Source: DATEEG01 sp035525055 (GTDB lineage: Bacteria; Actinomycetota; Acidimicrobiia; Spongiisociales; ZC4RG35). From it: a DNA stretch of 30,687 nucleotides. Numbering within the stretch: position 1 is the first letter of the stretch; every line of letters begins with the position of its first letter. Position numbers and translations under genes: made by a program. The DNA is taken from contig DATLEZ010000073.1 of the NCBI GenBank assembly GCA_035525055.1, positions 1 through 30,687 of the forward strand. Reading direction: 5' to 3'. Below the pieces are notes generated by a model. That model had not been told where the DNA came from. It did not search any database and saw nothing but the letters and a program-made list of their open reading frames with translations. Shown one piece after another: positions 23,335 through 30,687 of this stretch.

Positions 23335-25782
23335 TCAGTCCTTCTTCATGTCCTCGAAGGCGTCTTCGAACGACACCGCAGCCCGGCGCCGGGGTTCGCC
23401 GCCTTCGGGAGCCGAAGCATTGGCCGGCTCACGCGGGGGTGCCGGGGGACGCTCACTGCGGTCTCGATCACGGGGCCGCTCGTCGCGGCTTCCACCGCGG
23501 GGACGGTCACCACCGCCACTACGTCCGCGGTCGCCCCCACGATCGCCATTGCGGGGCCGTTCACGATCACGATCGCGGGGCCGGTCGTCGCGGCCGCCTC
23601 CGTCAGACACGGACGGAGCACCTTCCTTCGGGACACCCTCGAGCGGACGAGCCAGCTTGAGTGCGAGCTTGCCGGTGCGGCCGTCGATCTCCTCGACGAT
23701 CACTCCGATCTTCTGCCCGAGGTCGAGGTAGTCCTCCACCCTTTCAACCCGACGGGAATCGTCGAGCTTGGATATATGCAGCAGCCCGTCACGACCGGGC
23801 AGGATGTTGACGAAAGCACCGAACTTGGTGATGTTGACGACTTCGCCGTCGTACTCCTTGTTCATCTCGGCCTCGGGCGGGAACACGATATTCATGATCC
23901 GCTCTTTGGCAGCAGCCAGGGCTTCACTGTCGCTCGATGCGATTCTGACGAGGCCAAAGCCGCCCTCTTCCTCGATCTCGATCGACGCACCGGTCTTCTC
24001 CTCGAGTTCCCTAATGACCTTGCCCTTGGGGCCGATGACCTCGCCGATTTTGTCCTTGGGAATCTGAATCGATTCGATTCTCGGCGCCCACTTGTTGAGC
24101 TCGGTTCGAGGAGCGGGCAGCACCTTGTTCATCGCCTCGAGGATGAACAAGCGAGCAGTCCTCGCCTGGTCGAGTGCAGCGGTCAGCACCTCGGAAGGCA
24201 AGCCTTGCAGCTTCGTGTCGAGCTGCAAGGCGGTGATGACTCCGGCGGTCCCGGCCACCTTGAAGTCCATGTCCCCGAGTGCATCTTCGGCGCCAAGGAT
24301 GTCGGTGAGGGTGACGTACGTGCCGTTGCGCTCGATCAAACCCATGGCGATCCCGGCCACCTGATCGGAGATCGGAACGCCGGCATCCATCAATGAGAGA
24401 GACGATGAACAGACGGCCGCCATCGAGGTCGACCCGTTCGAGGAAATGACCTCTGAGACCAGACGCAGTGCGTAGGGAAAGTCCTCTTCGGTCGGGATTA
24501 CCGGGAGCACAGCCTTCTCGGCCAGGGCACCATGCCCGATTTCCCTTCGCTTGGGACCTCGCATGAAGCCCGCCTCGCCAACCGAGTAGGGCGGCATGTT
24601 GTAGTGGTGCATGTATCGCTTCGAATCCTCGGGTGCGAGGGTGTCGAGCATCTGCTCCATCTTGAGCATTCCCAGGGTGGTGATGTTCAAGACCTGGGTT
24701 TCACCGCGCTGAAACAGAGCCGATCCGTGGGTTCGACCGACCAGCCCGGCCTCGATCAGCAACGGGCGAATATCGGTGGGTCCGCGACCGTCGAGCCTGA
24801 TCCCATGGTCGGCCACCATGGCCCGCATCATGTCCTTGAGGACGCTCTTGAACGCTCGCTTGAACGATTCCTTGTCTTCGTCTGCGATTGCGAGTTCCTC
24901 GGCCACGGCCTGGGAGGCGGCAGCTTCGGCGGCATTGCGATCGGCCTTGCCGGGGATTCGGATGACGTCTTCGAGCTTGGGCCGGGCCGCGGCCGCGACC
25001 CGCTCGTACATTTCGGGTGAGTAATCGATGACCAACGGCCAGTTGACTTCCTTGCGGCCGACCCGCTCCAGGAGTTGCATCTGAAGATCGATCACCTCGG
25101 CAATCGAGACCTTGGAGAGCTCAAGCCCGGCCGCGACGGTCGCCTCGTCGGACGGCGGGTCGCCAGCGGCGATCAGGCGAAGCCCGTGCGGAGTGGAGCC
25201 GGCCTCGACCATGATTATGTCGATACCTCCGTTGGCATTGCGGCCACCGGCGACAGTGATTTCGAAGACCGACTCGGCCATGTCCTCGTGGGTCGGAAAG
25301 GCTATCCACTCGCCCTTTTTGAGGGCAAGGCGGGTTGCGCCGACTGCGCTCTCGAAGGGAATACCTGAGATCAGCAGGGCGGCCGAGGCCCCGTTGAGAC
25401 CGATGACGTCGTGATTCTCTCCGTCAATGGCGAGGGTGAGTGCGACGACATGGGTCTCGCAACGGAATCCGTCTGCAAAAGACGGACGCAAGGGTCGGTC
25501 GATCAAGCGGCAGGCCAGAGTGGCGGCTTCGGTGGCGCGTCCCTCTCTCCGGAAGAACGAGCCCGGGATCTTCCCGACTGCGTACATGCGCTCTTCGAAG
25601 TCGACTGTGAGTGGAAAGAAGTCGATTCCTTCTCGAACGGTTTTGTTGGCGGTTGCTGCAACCAGCATTTCGGTCTCGCCCATGCGGGCGACTACTGCGC
25701 CGTCTGCCTGGAGGGCAAGCTTGCCTGTCGAAAGGGATATCTCTTTCCCTCCAACCAGGCCCTGGACGGTAATTTCGGGCAC
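23335..25782 (-). CDS. pnp: Polyribonucleotide nucleotidyltransferase (PNPase)
   Basis: Phosphorolytic 3'-5' exoribonuclease for mRNA decay and RNA tail metabolism. The start is GTG at 25782 with AAGGAG 7 bp upstream. The 815 residues contain two RNase PH domains: MPEITVQGLVGGKEISLSTG onward, then SALFQRGETQVLNITTLG and EVISSNGSTSMAAVCSSSLS, with the active-site DMDFKVAGT. An all-helical linker lies between them. Then come KH (KIGEVIGPKGKVIRELEEKT) and S1 (YDGEVVNITKFGAFVNILPG). The last 90 or so residues are a low-complexity tail rich in Asp-Arg and Arg-Gly (DDRPRDRDRERPRNGDRGGD), typical of actinobacterial PNPases and likely to bind RNA or RNase E. Last gene of the housekeeping run, after rpsO. 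Confidence 0.96.
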   Translation of the reverse strand: MPEITVQGLVGGKEISLSTGKLALQADGAVVARMGETEMLVAATANKTVREGIDFFPLTVDFEERMYAVGKIPGSFFRREGRATEAATLACRLIDRPLRPSFADGFRCETHVVALTLAIDGENHDVIGLNGASAALLISGIPFESAVGATRLALKKGEWIAFPTHEDMAESVFEITVAGGRNANGGIDIIMVEAGSTPHGLRLIAAGDPPSDEATVAAGLELSKVSIAEVIDLQMQLLERVGRKEVNWPLVIDYSPEMYERVAAAARPKLEDVIRIPGKADRNAAEAAASQAVAEELAIADEDKESFKRAFKSVLKDMMRAMVADHGIRLDGRGPTDIRPLLIEAGLVGRTHGSALFQRGETQVLNITTLGMLKMEQMLDTLAPEDSKRYMHHYNMPPYSVGEAGFMRGPKRREIGHGALAEKAVLPVIPTEEDFPYALRLVSEVISSNGSTSMAAVCSSSLSLMDAGVPISDQVAGIAMGLIERNGTYVTLTDILGAEDALGDMDFKVAGTAGVITALQLDTKLQGLPSEVLTAALDQARTARLFILEAMNKVLPAPRTELNKWAPRIESIQIPKDKIGEVIGPKGKVIRELEEKTGASIEIEEEGGFGLVRIASSDSEALAAAKERIMNIVFPPEAEMNKEYDGEVVNITKFGAFVNILPGRDGLLHISKLDDSRRVERVEDYLDLGQKIGVIVEEIDGRTGKLALKLARPLEGVPKEGAPSVSDGGGRDDRPRDRDRERPRNGDRGGDRGRSGGGDRPRGGSRDERPRDRDRSERPPAPPREPANASAPEGGEPRRRAAVSFEDAFEDMKKD

Positions 25783-26042
25783 TAAGTGCTCCTTTGCTCT
25801 ATGTGGAGCGGTCCGTTACCAGTTGTCATCTCTGAGCGGTGACCTGGTTCCCCAGTGACACTGGCTCAGCGATCGCAACTAGCAACCGACCAATCTCCTA
25901 CCTGTGTGTTGTCCATATTCAGTTGTTATTCAGTTGTAGGTGATCCGGCGTACGGGTCCGGCATGGCGGACGTTCCCGCCGTACTAAGAAAGGGAACAGC
26001 CCTCCGGCCGCTCTACTTCCAAGTCTCTCTCGGGTCGGACTC
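25783..26042 (-). other. rpsO-pnp intergenic leader with hairpin and repeats
   Basis: The 260-bp gap holds no convincing gene. On the minus strand GTACGG (25984-25979) and CCGTAC (25955-25950) enclose an inner GTCCG/CGGAC stem (25971-25967, 25960-25956). Further toward pnp are a tandem 11-bp repeat ATTCAGTTGT(T/A) (plus strand 25917-25937) and the 13-bp palindrome CCAGTGACACTGG (25852-25864). In E. coli an RNase III hairpin in this position allows PNPase to control its own mRNA; a similar role here is inference. A pnp promoter may also lie within. Confidence 0.5.
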
Positions 26043-26300
26043 CTAGCGACGGAGTCCGAGTTGGGCTACCAGGGTTCGGTAGCGCTCAACATCCTGGCCG
26101 CGCAGGTAATCGAGGAGCCGACGCCGCTTGCCAACCATCATCAGCAAACCACGGCGCCCGTGGTGATCGCCCTTGTGAAGGCGAAGGTGCTCGGTCAGAT
26201 GGTTGATTCGCTCGGTCAGCAAAGCCACCTGCACCTCGGGCGACCCGGTGTCGCCTTCTTGGTGGCCAAACTCAGTAACGATCTCTTGTGTGCTCTTCAT
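26043..26300 (-). CDS. rpsO: 30S ribosomal protein S15
   Basis: Primary 16S rRNA-binding protein of the small-subunit platform. The 85-residue chain shows the whole family pattern: EFGHQEGDTGSPEVQVALLT, ERINHLTEHLRLHKGDHHGR, RGLLMMVGKRRRLLDYLR and RYRTLVAQLGLRR. It is slightly shorter than the usual 88-89 residues because the N-terminus is trimmed. It sits between ribF and pnp, the standard neighbour order. The Shine-Dalgarno is weak (an AGG 12 or so bases before the ATG). Confidence 0.96.
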   Translation of the reverse strand: MKSTQEIVTEFGHQEGDTGSPEVQVALLTERINHLTEHLRLHKGDHHGRRGLLMMVGKRRRLLDYLRGQDVERYRTLVAQLGLRR

Positions 26301-26334
26301 TACGCGCGAAACCTGAAATCAAAAGGGAACAGCG

Positions 26335-27255
26335 TCAGTTTAGCACCTCCCGGACCCTCTCCACATCCAAGCCGATCTGCCTCGTCAGAGGCTCCACACC
26401 GTCGAATCGCACCTCGTCTCGCAACCGAGCCCTGAAGTCGATGGCTATGAAATCGCCATACAAGTCACCTGAATAGTCGAGCAGATAGGCCTCGATTGTG
26501 GTCCCGCGGCCATCGAAAGTTGGACGCGTGCCCACGTTGATCGCAGCCGAAAACACCTCGTCTCCCACCATCGCCTTTCCCGCGTAGACGCCCCGCCCTG
26601 GCAACTGGCGGTCGGGGGGGATGGCGACATTGGCGGTCGGGAAACCGATCGGGCCACCTCGTCTCTCACCTTCCACCACTTGACCGGCCAGCTCATAGGG
26701 GCGGCCGAGCAACGCTGCGGCTTCTTCGACACGGCCGTCGCTGAGCAGTTGGCGGATCCTGGTCGAAGAGACAACCCCGTCGCGGTATCCAAACAAGCCG
26801 ACGATCGACACCTCGAAACCCAGACGTTGGCCCTCAGCGGCCAGCAGCGCGGCGTCACCACCGCGGTCACGTCCGAATCGGAAATCGGCCCCGACGACGA
26901 CCCTCTTCGCCCGGAGTGCCCTGAACAGCACTTCTTCACAGAATTCGCCGGCCAACAAGTGGCGGATGTCGGGAAAGTCGAGAACTCCCGCAATCTCGAC
27001 ACCGAGTTGACGGAACTGGTCGATCCTCTGGTCGACGCTTGTGAGCATCTTCGGAGCTCGCTCGGGCGCCAGGATCGAAAGCGGGTGCGGGTCGAAGGTG
27101 ACGACTGCCGGGTTGATTCCAGACAATGCAGCCAGCGCGATCAGGTCGGCTATGACCTGGCGGTGACCGATATGGACGCCGTCGAATACACCAATCGTCA
27201 CCGCAGTATCGACACCCACCTCCCACTCGAAGGGCGGACCGGTCAGGACGATCAT
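26335..27255 (-). CDS. ribF: Bifunctional riboflavin kinase / FAD synthetase
   Basis: Phosphorylates riboflavin to FMN and adenylates FMN to FAD. The N-terminal FAD synthetase half has the nucleotidyltransferase motif TIGVFDGVHIGHRQVI, then VVTFDPHP and VVVGADFRFGRDRGGD, and the VSSTRIRQLLSDGRVEEAA stretch. The C-terminal riboflavin kinase half has GRPYELAGQVVEGERRGGPI followed by GFPTANVA, and INVGTRPTFDG. The 306-residue length is normal. The ATG overlaps the truB stop (ATGA), so the two are translationally coupled. Confidence 0.95.
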   Translation of the reverse strand: MIVLTGPPFEWEVGVDTAVTIGVFDGVHIGHRQVIADLIALAALSGINPAVVTFDPHPLSILAPERAPKMLTSVDQRIDQFRQLGVEIAGVLDFPDIRHLLAGEFCEEVLFRALRAKRVVVGADFRFGRDRGGDAALLAAEGQRLGFEVSIVGLFGYRDGVVSSTRIRQLLSDGRVEEAAALLGRPYELAGQVVEGERRGGPIGFPTANVAIPPDRQLPGRGVYAGKAMVGDEVFSAAINVGTRPTFDGRGTTIEAYLLDYSGDLYGDFIAIDFRARLRDEVRFDGVEPLTRQIGLDVERVREVLN

Positions 27256-28112
27256 GAGATGACCACCTCCGCCCGGGCGACACCGTCGGCGGCCACATAG
27301 ACAGCAACCAGTTCGCCGGCCGGGTCGACCACCGCGATCGGGCCCTCCATCCCAACAGCTTCCAAAGCCCGCCCATGGGTTGTTCGCTGTCGTTGGTCGT
27401 CATCGACCACGAGGCGCGGCATAGGACCCACCGCAGCCGCAAGAGGAAGGAGCGAGGACTCCCAGCGATCAAGATCCTCGATCGTCAAGGCGAGGTCAAG
27501 CCCAAAGGAGCCAACCCTGGTCCTCCGGAGACCCTCGAGGTGAGCGCGGCCGCCCAGGACTTTGGCAATGTCATCGGCCAGCACCCGCACGTAAGTTCCT
27601 TTGGAGCACTCGACCGCAATTGTGGCCAAGGGAAACTCGCCGCCCTCGAAGTCGACGACTTCGATACTGAAGACTTCGACCGGGCGTGGTTGCCGTTCGA
27701 TTTCTTCTCCGGCGCGGGCCATCTCATGAAGACGGCGCCCGCCGACCTGGATCGCCGACACCATCGGAGGCGTTTGTTGGATGTTTCCTCGAAAGCCCGC
27801 CAGCGCCCCGGCGACCTGCGGTTCGGTCACCGGCATCGGCTCGCGCGCGATCTCGCGGCCGTCGGCATCGAGCGTGTCGGTGGCGATACCAAAGCGAACC
27901 CTGGCGATGTACTCCTTGTGGGATTCCTGGACATAGCGCAGGAGACGGGTGGCCCGGCCTATCCCGATGACGACCACACCGGTGGCCAGCGGATCGAGGG
28001 TCCCGGCATGGCCGACGCGCTTAATCCCGGTGGTTCGCCTGACCGTGGCCACAATGTCGTGAGAGGTGGGGCCGGAAGGCTTGTCGATGACAAGCAGACC
28101 GTCGGCCATCAC
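27252..28112 (-). CDS. truB: tRNA pseudouridine-55 synthase
   Basis: Makes the universal pseudouridine 55 in the tRNA T-loop. The catalytic Asp is about residue 40 in VGHAGTLDPLATGVVVIGIG. The N-terminus DGLLVIDKPSGPTSHDIV, the YxxRxxxG-like segment KEYIARVRFGIATDTLDADG, the QTPPMVSAIQVGGRRLHEMA block and CSKGTYVRVLADDIAKVLG are all family hallmarks. The 286-residue protein ends in a short PUA-like tail (MEGPIAVVDPAGELVAVYVA). It starts at GTG 28112 or, more likely, the adjoining ATG at 28109; either overlaps the nrnA stop. Confidence 0.95.
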   Translation of the reverse strand: MMADGLLVIDKPSGPTSHDIVATVRRTTGIKRVGHAGTLDPLATGVVVIGIGRATRLLRYVQESHKEYIARVRFGIATDTLDADGREIAREPMPVTEPQVAGALAGFRGNIQQTPPMVSAIQVGGRRLHEMARAGEEIERQPRPVEVFSIEVVDFEGGEFPLATIAVECSKGTYVRVLADDIAKVLGGRAHLEGLRRTRVGSFGLDLALTIEDLDRWESSLLPLAAAVGPMPRLVVDDDQRQRTTHGRALEAVGMEGPIAVVDPAGELVAVYVAADGVARAEVVIS

Positions 28113-29104
28113 CGCGTCAGCAAGGCGCGAACCGCTTCGACTGCCTCCTCCGGCGAACCCCTGAAAGTGAAACCGGCCGCGTTGCGGTGGCCGCCGCCCC
28201 CGAGGGCCTGCGCGACTGCCCCAACGTCTGCCACACCTCGCGAACGGAGGCTTCCTTTGAACTCACCCGGGCCATGTTCTTTCAAGAGCAAAGCTGCGCC
28301 GGCCTCGACCGGTAGTCGGATTAGGTCGATCAGAGGATCGCTGTCGGCGAGGCCGATGCCCCCGGCTTCCAGGTCTGCCAAGAACATCACCGACCAGACC
28401 AATCCCGCTCCCGGTATCAACTCAGCCCGTTGCATCACTTTGCCCGCCGCGGCCAAGTAGCCGAACGGCGTTTCTTCGTAGACATGTTGACCGATGACTT
28501 CGGGACGAGCCCCGGCCGCGACGAGGTCGGCGGCGAGCCTGAGAGTGGCAGGGGTCGTGTTGGAGTACTGGAACCGTCCCGTATCGGTGACGAGGCCGGT
28601 GAGCAGGCTGGTGGCGATGCGATCGTCAATCTTCCAACCGGCTGCTTCGATCAGCAGGTATGCCAACTCGGCCGATGCCGCTGCCCGTGGATCGATGATG
28701 CTCAAATGCCCGAATCCATCGGAACCCTGAGCGTGGTGGTCGACCACGATGAGACACTCGGCTCTGTTGGCAACGGGCGCCATTCCTCCCAACCGCTCAA
28801 TGTTCCCCGCGTCGAAGCTCACCATCAGCTTGGGCTCGGCGGGGACTTCGTCGGGCGGCACCAGCAGTTCGACCGGGAGAAATCGGAGCGAAGGGCTATA
28901 CGAAAACGGGGGCCCGAACGAAGGAAAGACCTTCTTCCCGGCGGCGACCGCAGCGACTGCCACCGCCAGCATGCTCCCCATGGCATCGCCATCGGGACCC
29001 ACGTGGCACGTCAGCACGATTTCGTCTGCGCCGGCCAGCAACCGTCCGGCCCTTTCCAGGTCGGGAAATCGAACGTCCGATGCCTCAGGCACGCTGCTCG
29101 TCAC
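28109..29104 (-). CDS. nrnA: DHH-family nanoRNase / pAp phosphatase
   Basis: Degrades 2-5 nt RNA oligomers to mononucleotides and can dephosphorylate pAp. DHH-domain motifs are TCHVGPDGDAMGSMLAVAVA, FDAGNIERLG and VVDHHAQGSDG, with LVTDTGRFQYSNTTP after them. The C-terminal DHHA1 domain ends in ALGGGGHRNAAGFTFRGS. The frame is open to an ATG at 29149, but that would overlap rbfA by 65 bp. GTG at 29104 or 29092 gives a natural N-terminus and a short overlap, and I give the former. This gene normally sits between rbfA and truB, as here. Confidence 0.92.
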   Translation of the reverse strand: MTSSVPEASDVRFPDLERAGRLLAGADEIVLTCHVGPDGDAMGSMLAVAVAAVAAGKKVFPSFGPPFSYSPSLRFLPVELLVPPDEVPAEPKLMVSFDAGNIERLGGMAPVANRAECLIVVDHHAQGSDGFGHLSIIDPRAAASAELAYLLIEAAGWKIDDRIATSLLTGLVTDTGRFQYSNTTPATLRLAADLVAAGARPEVIGQHVYEETPFGYLAAAGKVMQRAELIPGAGLVWSVMFLADLEAGGIGLADSDPLIDLIRLPVEAGAALLLKEHGPGEFKGSLRSRGVADVGAVAQALGGGGHRNAAGFTFRGSPEEAVEAVRALLTR

Positions 29105-29486
29105 TTTCTGAGATTCTGCCCTCGATCGGGGCGGACTCGGTCTCATCACCGAGCTTGCGCAGGAGGGCTTCGATCCGCTCGCCCTGGAGCACCCCCGTGT
29201 CGGCTTTGAACTCCAACTCGGGGGTGTACTTCGTGCGAATCTCCTTGCCCAGGGCGGCCCGGAGCCGGGGTGCAGCCGCGGTCAGCCCCTTCAGACTGTC
29301 GTCAATCTGGGAAATATCCACCGTGGAGATGAAGACTGTGGCGTGTCTCATGTCCGGAGATGCGTCGACTCCGGTGACCGTCACAAAACCAAGCCTCGGG
29401 TCAGTGAGGCGCTCGATTTCTTCGGCAAGAACTTCCTGGATGATGGCGTTGACCCTTCGCGATCGGGGGTAGGAGGGTTTACTCAC
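29085..29486 (-). CDS. rbfA: 30S ribosome-binding factor A
   Basis: Single KH-like domain protein that helps mature the 5' end of 16S rRNA in the 30S subunit. I chose the GTG at 29486 (VSKPSYPRSRRVNAIIQEVL) because GGAG precedes it by 7 bp and it overlaps the ylxP stop by 8 bp; the open frame further upstream encodes no family sequence. The 133 residues contain AEEIERLTDPRLGFVTVTGV, the HATVFISTVD strand, LKGLTAAAPRLRAALGKEIR and TKYTPELEFKADTGVLQGER, all typical. The acidic tail (SAPIEGRISESDEQRA) overlaps the nrnA start. Confidence 0.94.
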   Translation of the reverse strand: MSKPSYPRSRRVNAIIQEVLAEEIERLTDPRLGFVTVTGVDASPDMRHATVFISTVDISQIDDSLKGLTAAAPRLRAALGKEIRTKYTPELEFKADTGVLQGERIEALLRKLGDETESAPIEGRISESDEQRA

Positions 29487-29775
29487 TGGCGGACTCCATG
29501 TAATAGACGGCCACGTCACAGACCTCCACCTCGAGGTTGTCGTCAACGTAGCGACGAATCCGATCGATCAAGGTGTCCAGTCGGCCACCGTCCGGTGCTA
29601 CTACCGCAACGCCGAGTCCTACTCGCTGCCAGGTGTCTTGGTGATCGACTTCGGACACGCTCACGGACACCTGGCGTCGGAGGCCTTCGATGAGTGGGCG
29701 CAGAACCGCACGTTTCTCTTTCAGGCTCTCAGACCCCTGAATGTGAAGCTCGAATCGGAGTGCGGCAGCCTTCAT
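29479..29775 (-). CDS. ylxP: YlxP/DUF503 family protein
   Basis: Small conserved protein of about 98 residues found in the infB-rbfA interval of many Gram-positive bacteria; its biochemical role is not well established. MKAAALRFELHIQGSESLKE, then KRAVLRPLIEGLRRQVSVSV, SEVDHQDTWQRVGLGVAVVA and VDDNLEVEVCDVAVYY match DUF503. I chose the ATG at 29775 because this is the family N-terminus; the frame is open further upstream but encodes unrelated sequence overlapping infB. The stop codon TAA overlaps the rbfA GTG. Confidence 0.9.
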   Translation of the reverse strand: MKAAALRFELHIQGSESLKEKRAVLRPLIEGLRRQVSVSVSEVDHQDTWQRVGLGVAVVAPDGGRLDTLIDRIRRYVDDNLEVEVCDVAVYYMESASE

Positions 29776-29798
29776 GGTCTGAAGTCCCGAGGTTTCTG

Positions 29799-30687
29799 CT
29801 ATTCGCGGGCGACTTCGCGGATCTGGTAGGCCTCGATCACGTCGCCTTCCTTGACGTCGTTGAATCCGGCCAGACCGATGCCACACTCAAACCCAGCTGC
29901 CACGTTGCGCACGTCGTCCTTGAAACGGCGCAACGACCCGATGACTCCGTCGAAGACGACTACGCCGTTCCTCAGCAAGCGCGCCCTGGCATTGCGAACC
30001 ATCTCGCCCTCGGTGACGTAAGAGCCGGCAATGGCACCGATCCGGGGCACCTTGAAGACTGCGCGCACCTCGGCCGTCCCCAGCACTGCCTCGACCTCGT
30101 CGGGCGCCAGGCGTCCTACCAGCATCTGTTCGAGTTCCTCGAGGAGCTCGTAGATGATGCCGTAGGTTCGAATCTCGATGCCCTTCTCCTCGGCCAAGCG
30201 CCGGGTCTTGCCATCGGGCCTGACGTTGAACCCAACGACGACCGCTTCGGTCACTTCGGCCAACTTGACGTCGTTCTCGTTGATACCACCGACGGCGCCA
30301 TGCATGATGTCGATGCGGGCGCCCTCTCTTTTGATCTTGACGATCGACTCGCGGAGCGCTTCAAGCGATCCGTGGGCGTCGGCTTTGACGATCAGCCGCA
30401 GCTCGGCCTCGTCGGCGCGAAGTTGCTCAAGCAGATTGGCCAGTCGCTCTCGAGCATTGGCCGGCGTGTTCAACGCCGCGTCCCGTTGAGACTGCATGCG
30501 ATCGGCAGCGATAGTCCTCGCCTCACGATCGCTCCCGGCAGCCTCGAACTGGTCGCCGGCGGTCGGGACGTCTGACCATCCCATTATCAGCACCGGAGAG
30601 GAAGGACCGGCTTCCTTCATTCGGTTGCCAGCCCAATCCATCATGGCCCGGACCCGGCCTGCCGCGGCCCCGGCGACAAAGGCATCG
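29799..30687 (-). CDS. infB: Translation initiation factor IF-2, C-terminal part (runs off the window)
   Basis: The window holds the last 296 or so codons; the G domain and N-terminus lie beyond the right edge. At the edge the frame reads DAFVAGAAAGRVRAMMDWAG, the start of domain II. It is followed by the long helix AALNTPANARERLANLLEQL, domain III ELRLIVKADAHGSLEALRES with VVGFNVRPDGKTRRLAEEKG, and domain IV (fMet-tRNA binding) VLGTAEVRAVFKVPRIGAIA, LLRNGVVVFDG, ECGIGLAGFNDVKEGDVIEA. It is the first gene seen of the run and is separated from ylxP by 23 bp. Confidence 0.96.
   Translation of the reverse strand, partial: DAFVAGAAAGRVRAMMDWAGNRMKEAGPSSPVLIMGWSDVPTAGDQFEAAGSDREARTIAADRMQSQRDAALNTPANARERLANLLEQLRADEAELRLIVKADAHGSLEALRESIVKIKREGARIDIMHGAVGGINENDVKLAEVTEAVVVGFNVRPDGKTRRLAEEKGIEIRTYGIIYELLEELEQMLVGRLAPDEVEAVLGTAEVRAVFKVPRIGAIAGSYVTEGEMVRNARARLLRNGVVVFDGVIGSLRRFKDDVRNVAAGFECGIGLAGFNDVKEGDVIEAYQIREVARE

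Noticed and set aside
27375..28460. Long plus-strand open frame opposite truB and nrnA
   Set aside because: It lies antisense to two clearly conserved genes and its translation is Arg/Asp-rich with no domain; it is a by-product of GC-rich codon bias.
1..30687. CRISPR array, tRNA or rRNA genes
   Set aside because: No regularly spaced repeats, cloverleaf or conserved rRNA stretches were seen on either strand when reading by eye; a covariance-model scan would be decisive.

Overview
The window is high-GC, densely coded bacterial DNA. Its gene content fits an actinobacterium, most likely outside the well-studied mycobacteria and streptomycetes (Acidimicrobiia-like is my guess). The clues are a 13E12-type DUF222/HNH protein, an SOS-controlled imuA'/imuB pair with an actinobacterial LexA box, a K+-independent H+-pyrophosphatase, frequent GTG/TTG starts, and the order infB-ylxP-rbfA-nrnA-truB-ribF-rpsO-pnp. 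No rRNA, tRNA or CRISPR array was seen, so the taxonomy is inference.

Left part (1-10.5 kb): the end of a 5-formyltetrahydrofolate cyclo-ligase gene is divergent from plsC. The imuA'-imuB mutasome operon follows on the minus strand. Its promoter carries a perfect LexA box in the -35/-10 spacer, and the imuA' end contains an 11-unit TCT (Ser) microsatellite and an AT-rich patch. An intact insertion sequence (about 3764-5023, DDE transposase, 22-bp inverted repeats, 8-bp target duplication) sits exactly at the edge of a roughly 103-bp palindromic repeat; a second copy of that repeat lies at 10479-10587. Then come an MFS-cNMP-binding fusion, a DUF456 membrane protein, an Fpg/Nei-family glycosylase, a CurA-type oxidoreductase and another MFS transporter.

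Middle (10.6-20.2 kb): an enoyl-CoA hydratase-family gene is divergent from a translationally coupled methyltransferase-fumarylacetoacetase pair. It is followed by an amidohydrolase, hppA, a hypothetical membrane protein and the ABC-F factor EttA.

20.2-23.3 kb is a decayed, plastic region. It holds a repeat-rich spacer, the 13E12 HNH gene, a lipoprotein gene broken by an in-frame amber codon, and a secreted SGNH-like/PKD gene broken by two compensating frameshifts.

23.3-30.7 kb is a minus-strand housekeeping run, in transcription order infB (partial), ylxP, rbfA, nrnA, truB, ribF, rpsO, pnp. It links translation initiation, 30S maturation, tRNA modification, flavin synthesis and RNA turnover, with overlapping start/stop codons through much of it. 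I found no clear new multi-gene defence or biosynthetic system. The most unusual material is the palindromic repeat family with its nested IS, the repeat-laden imuA'/imuB junction, and the decayed secreted-protein locus.
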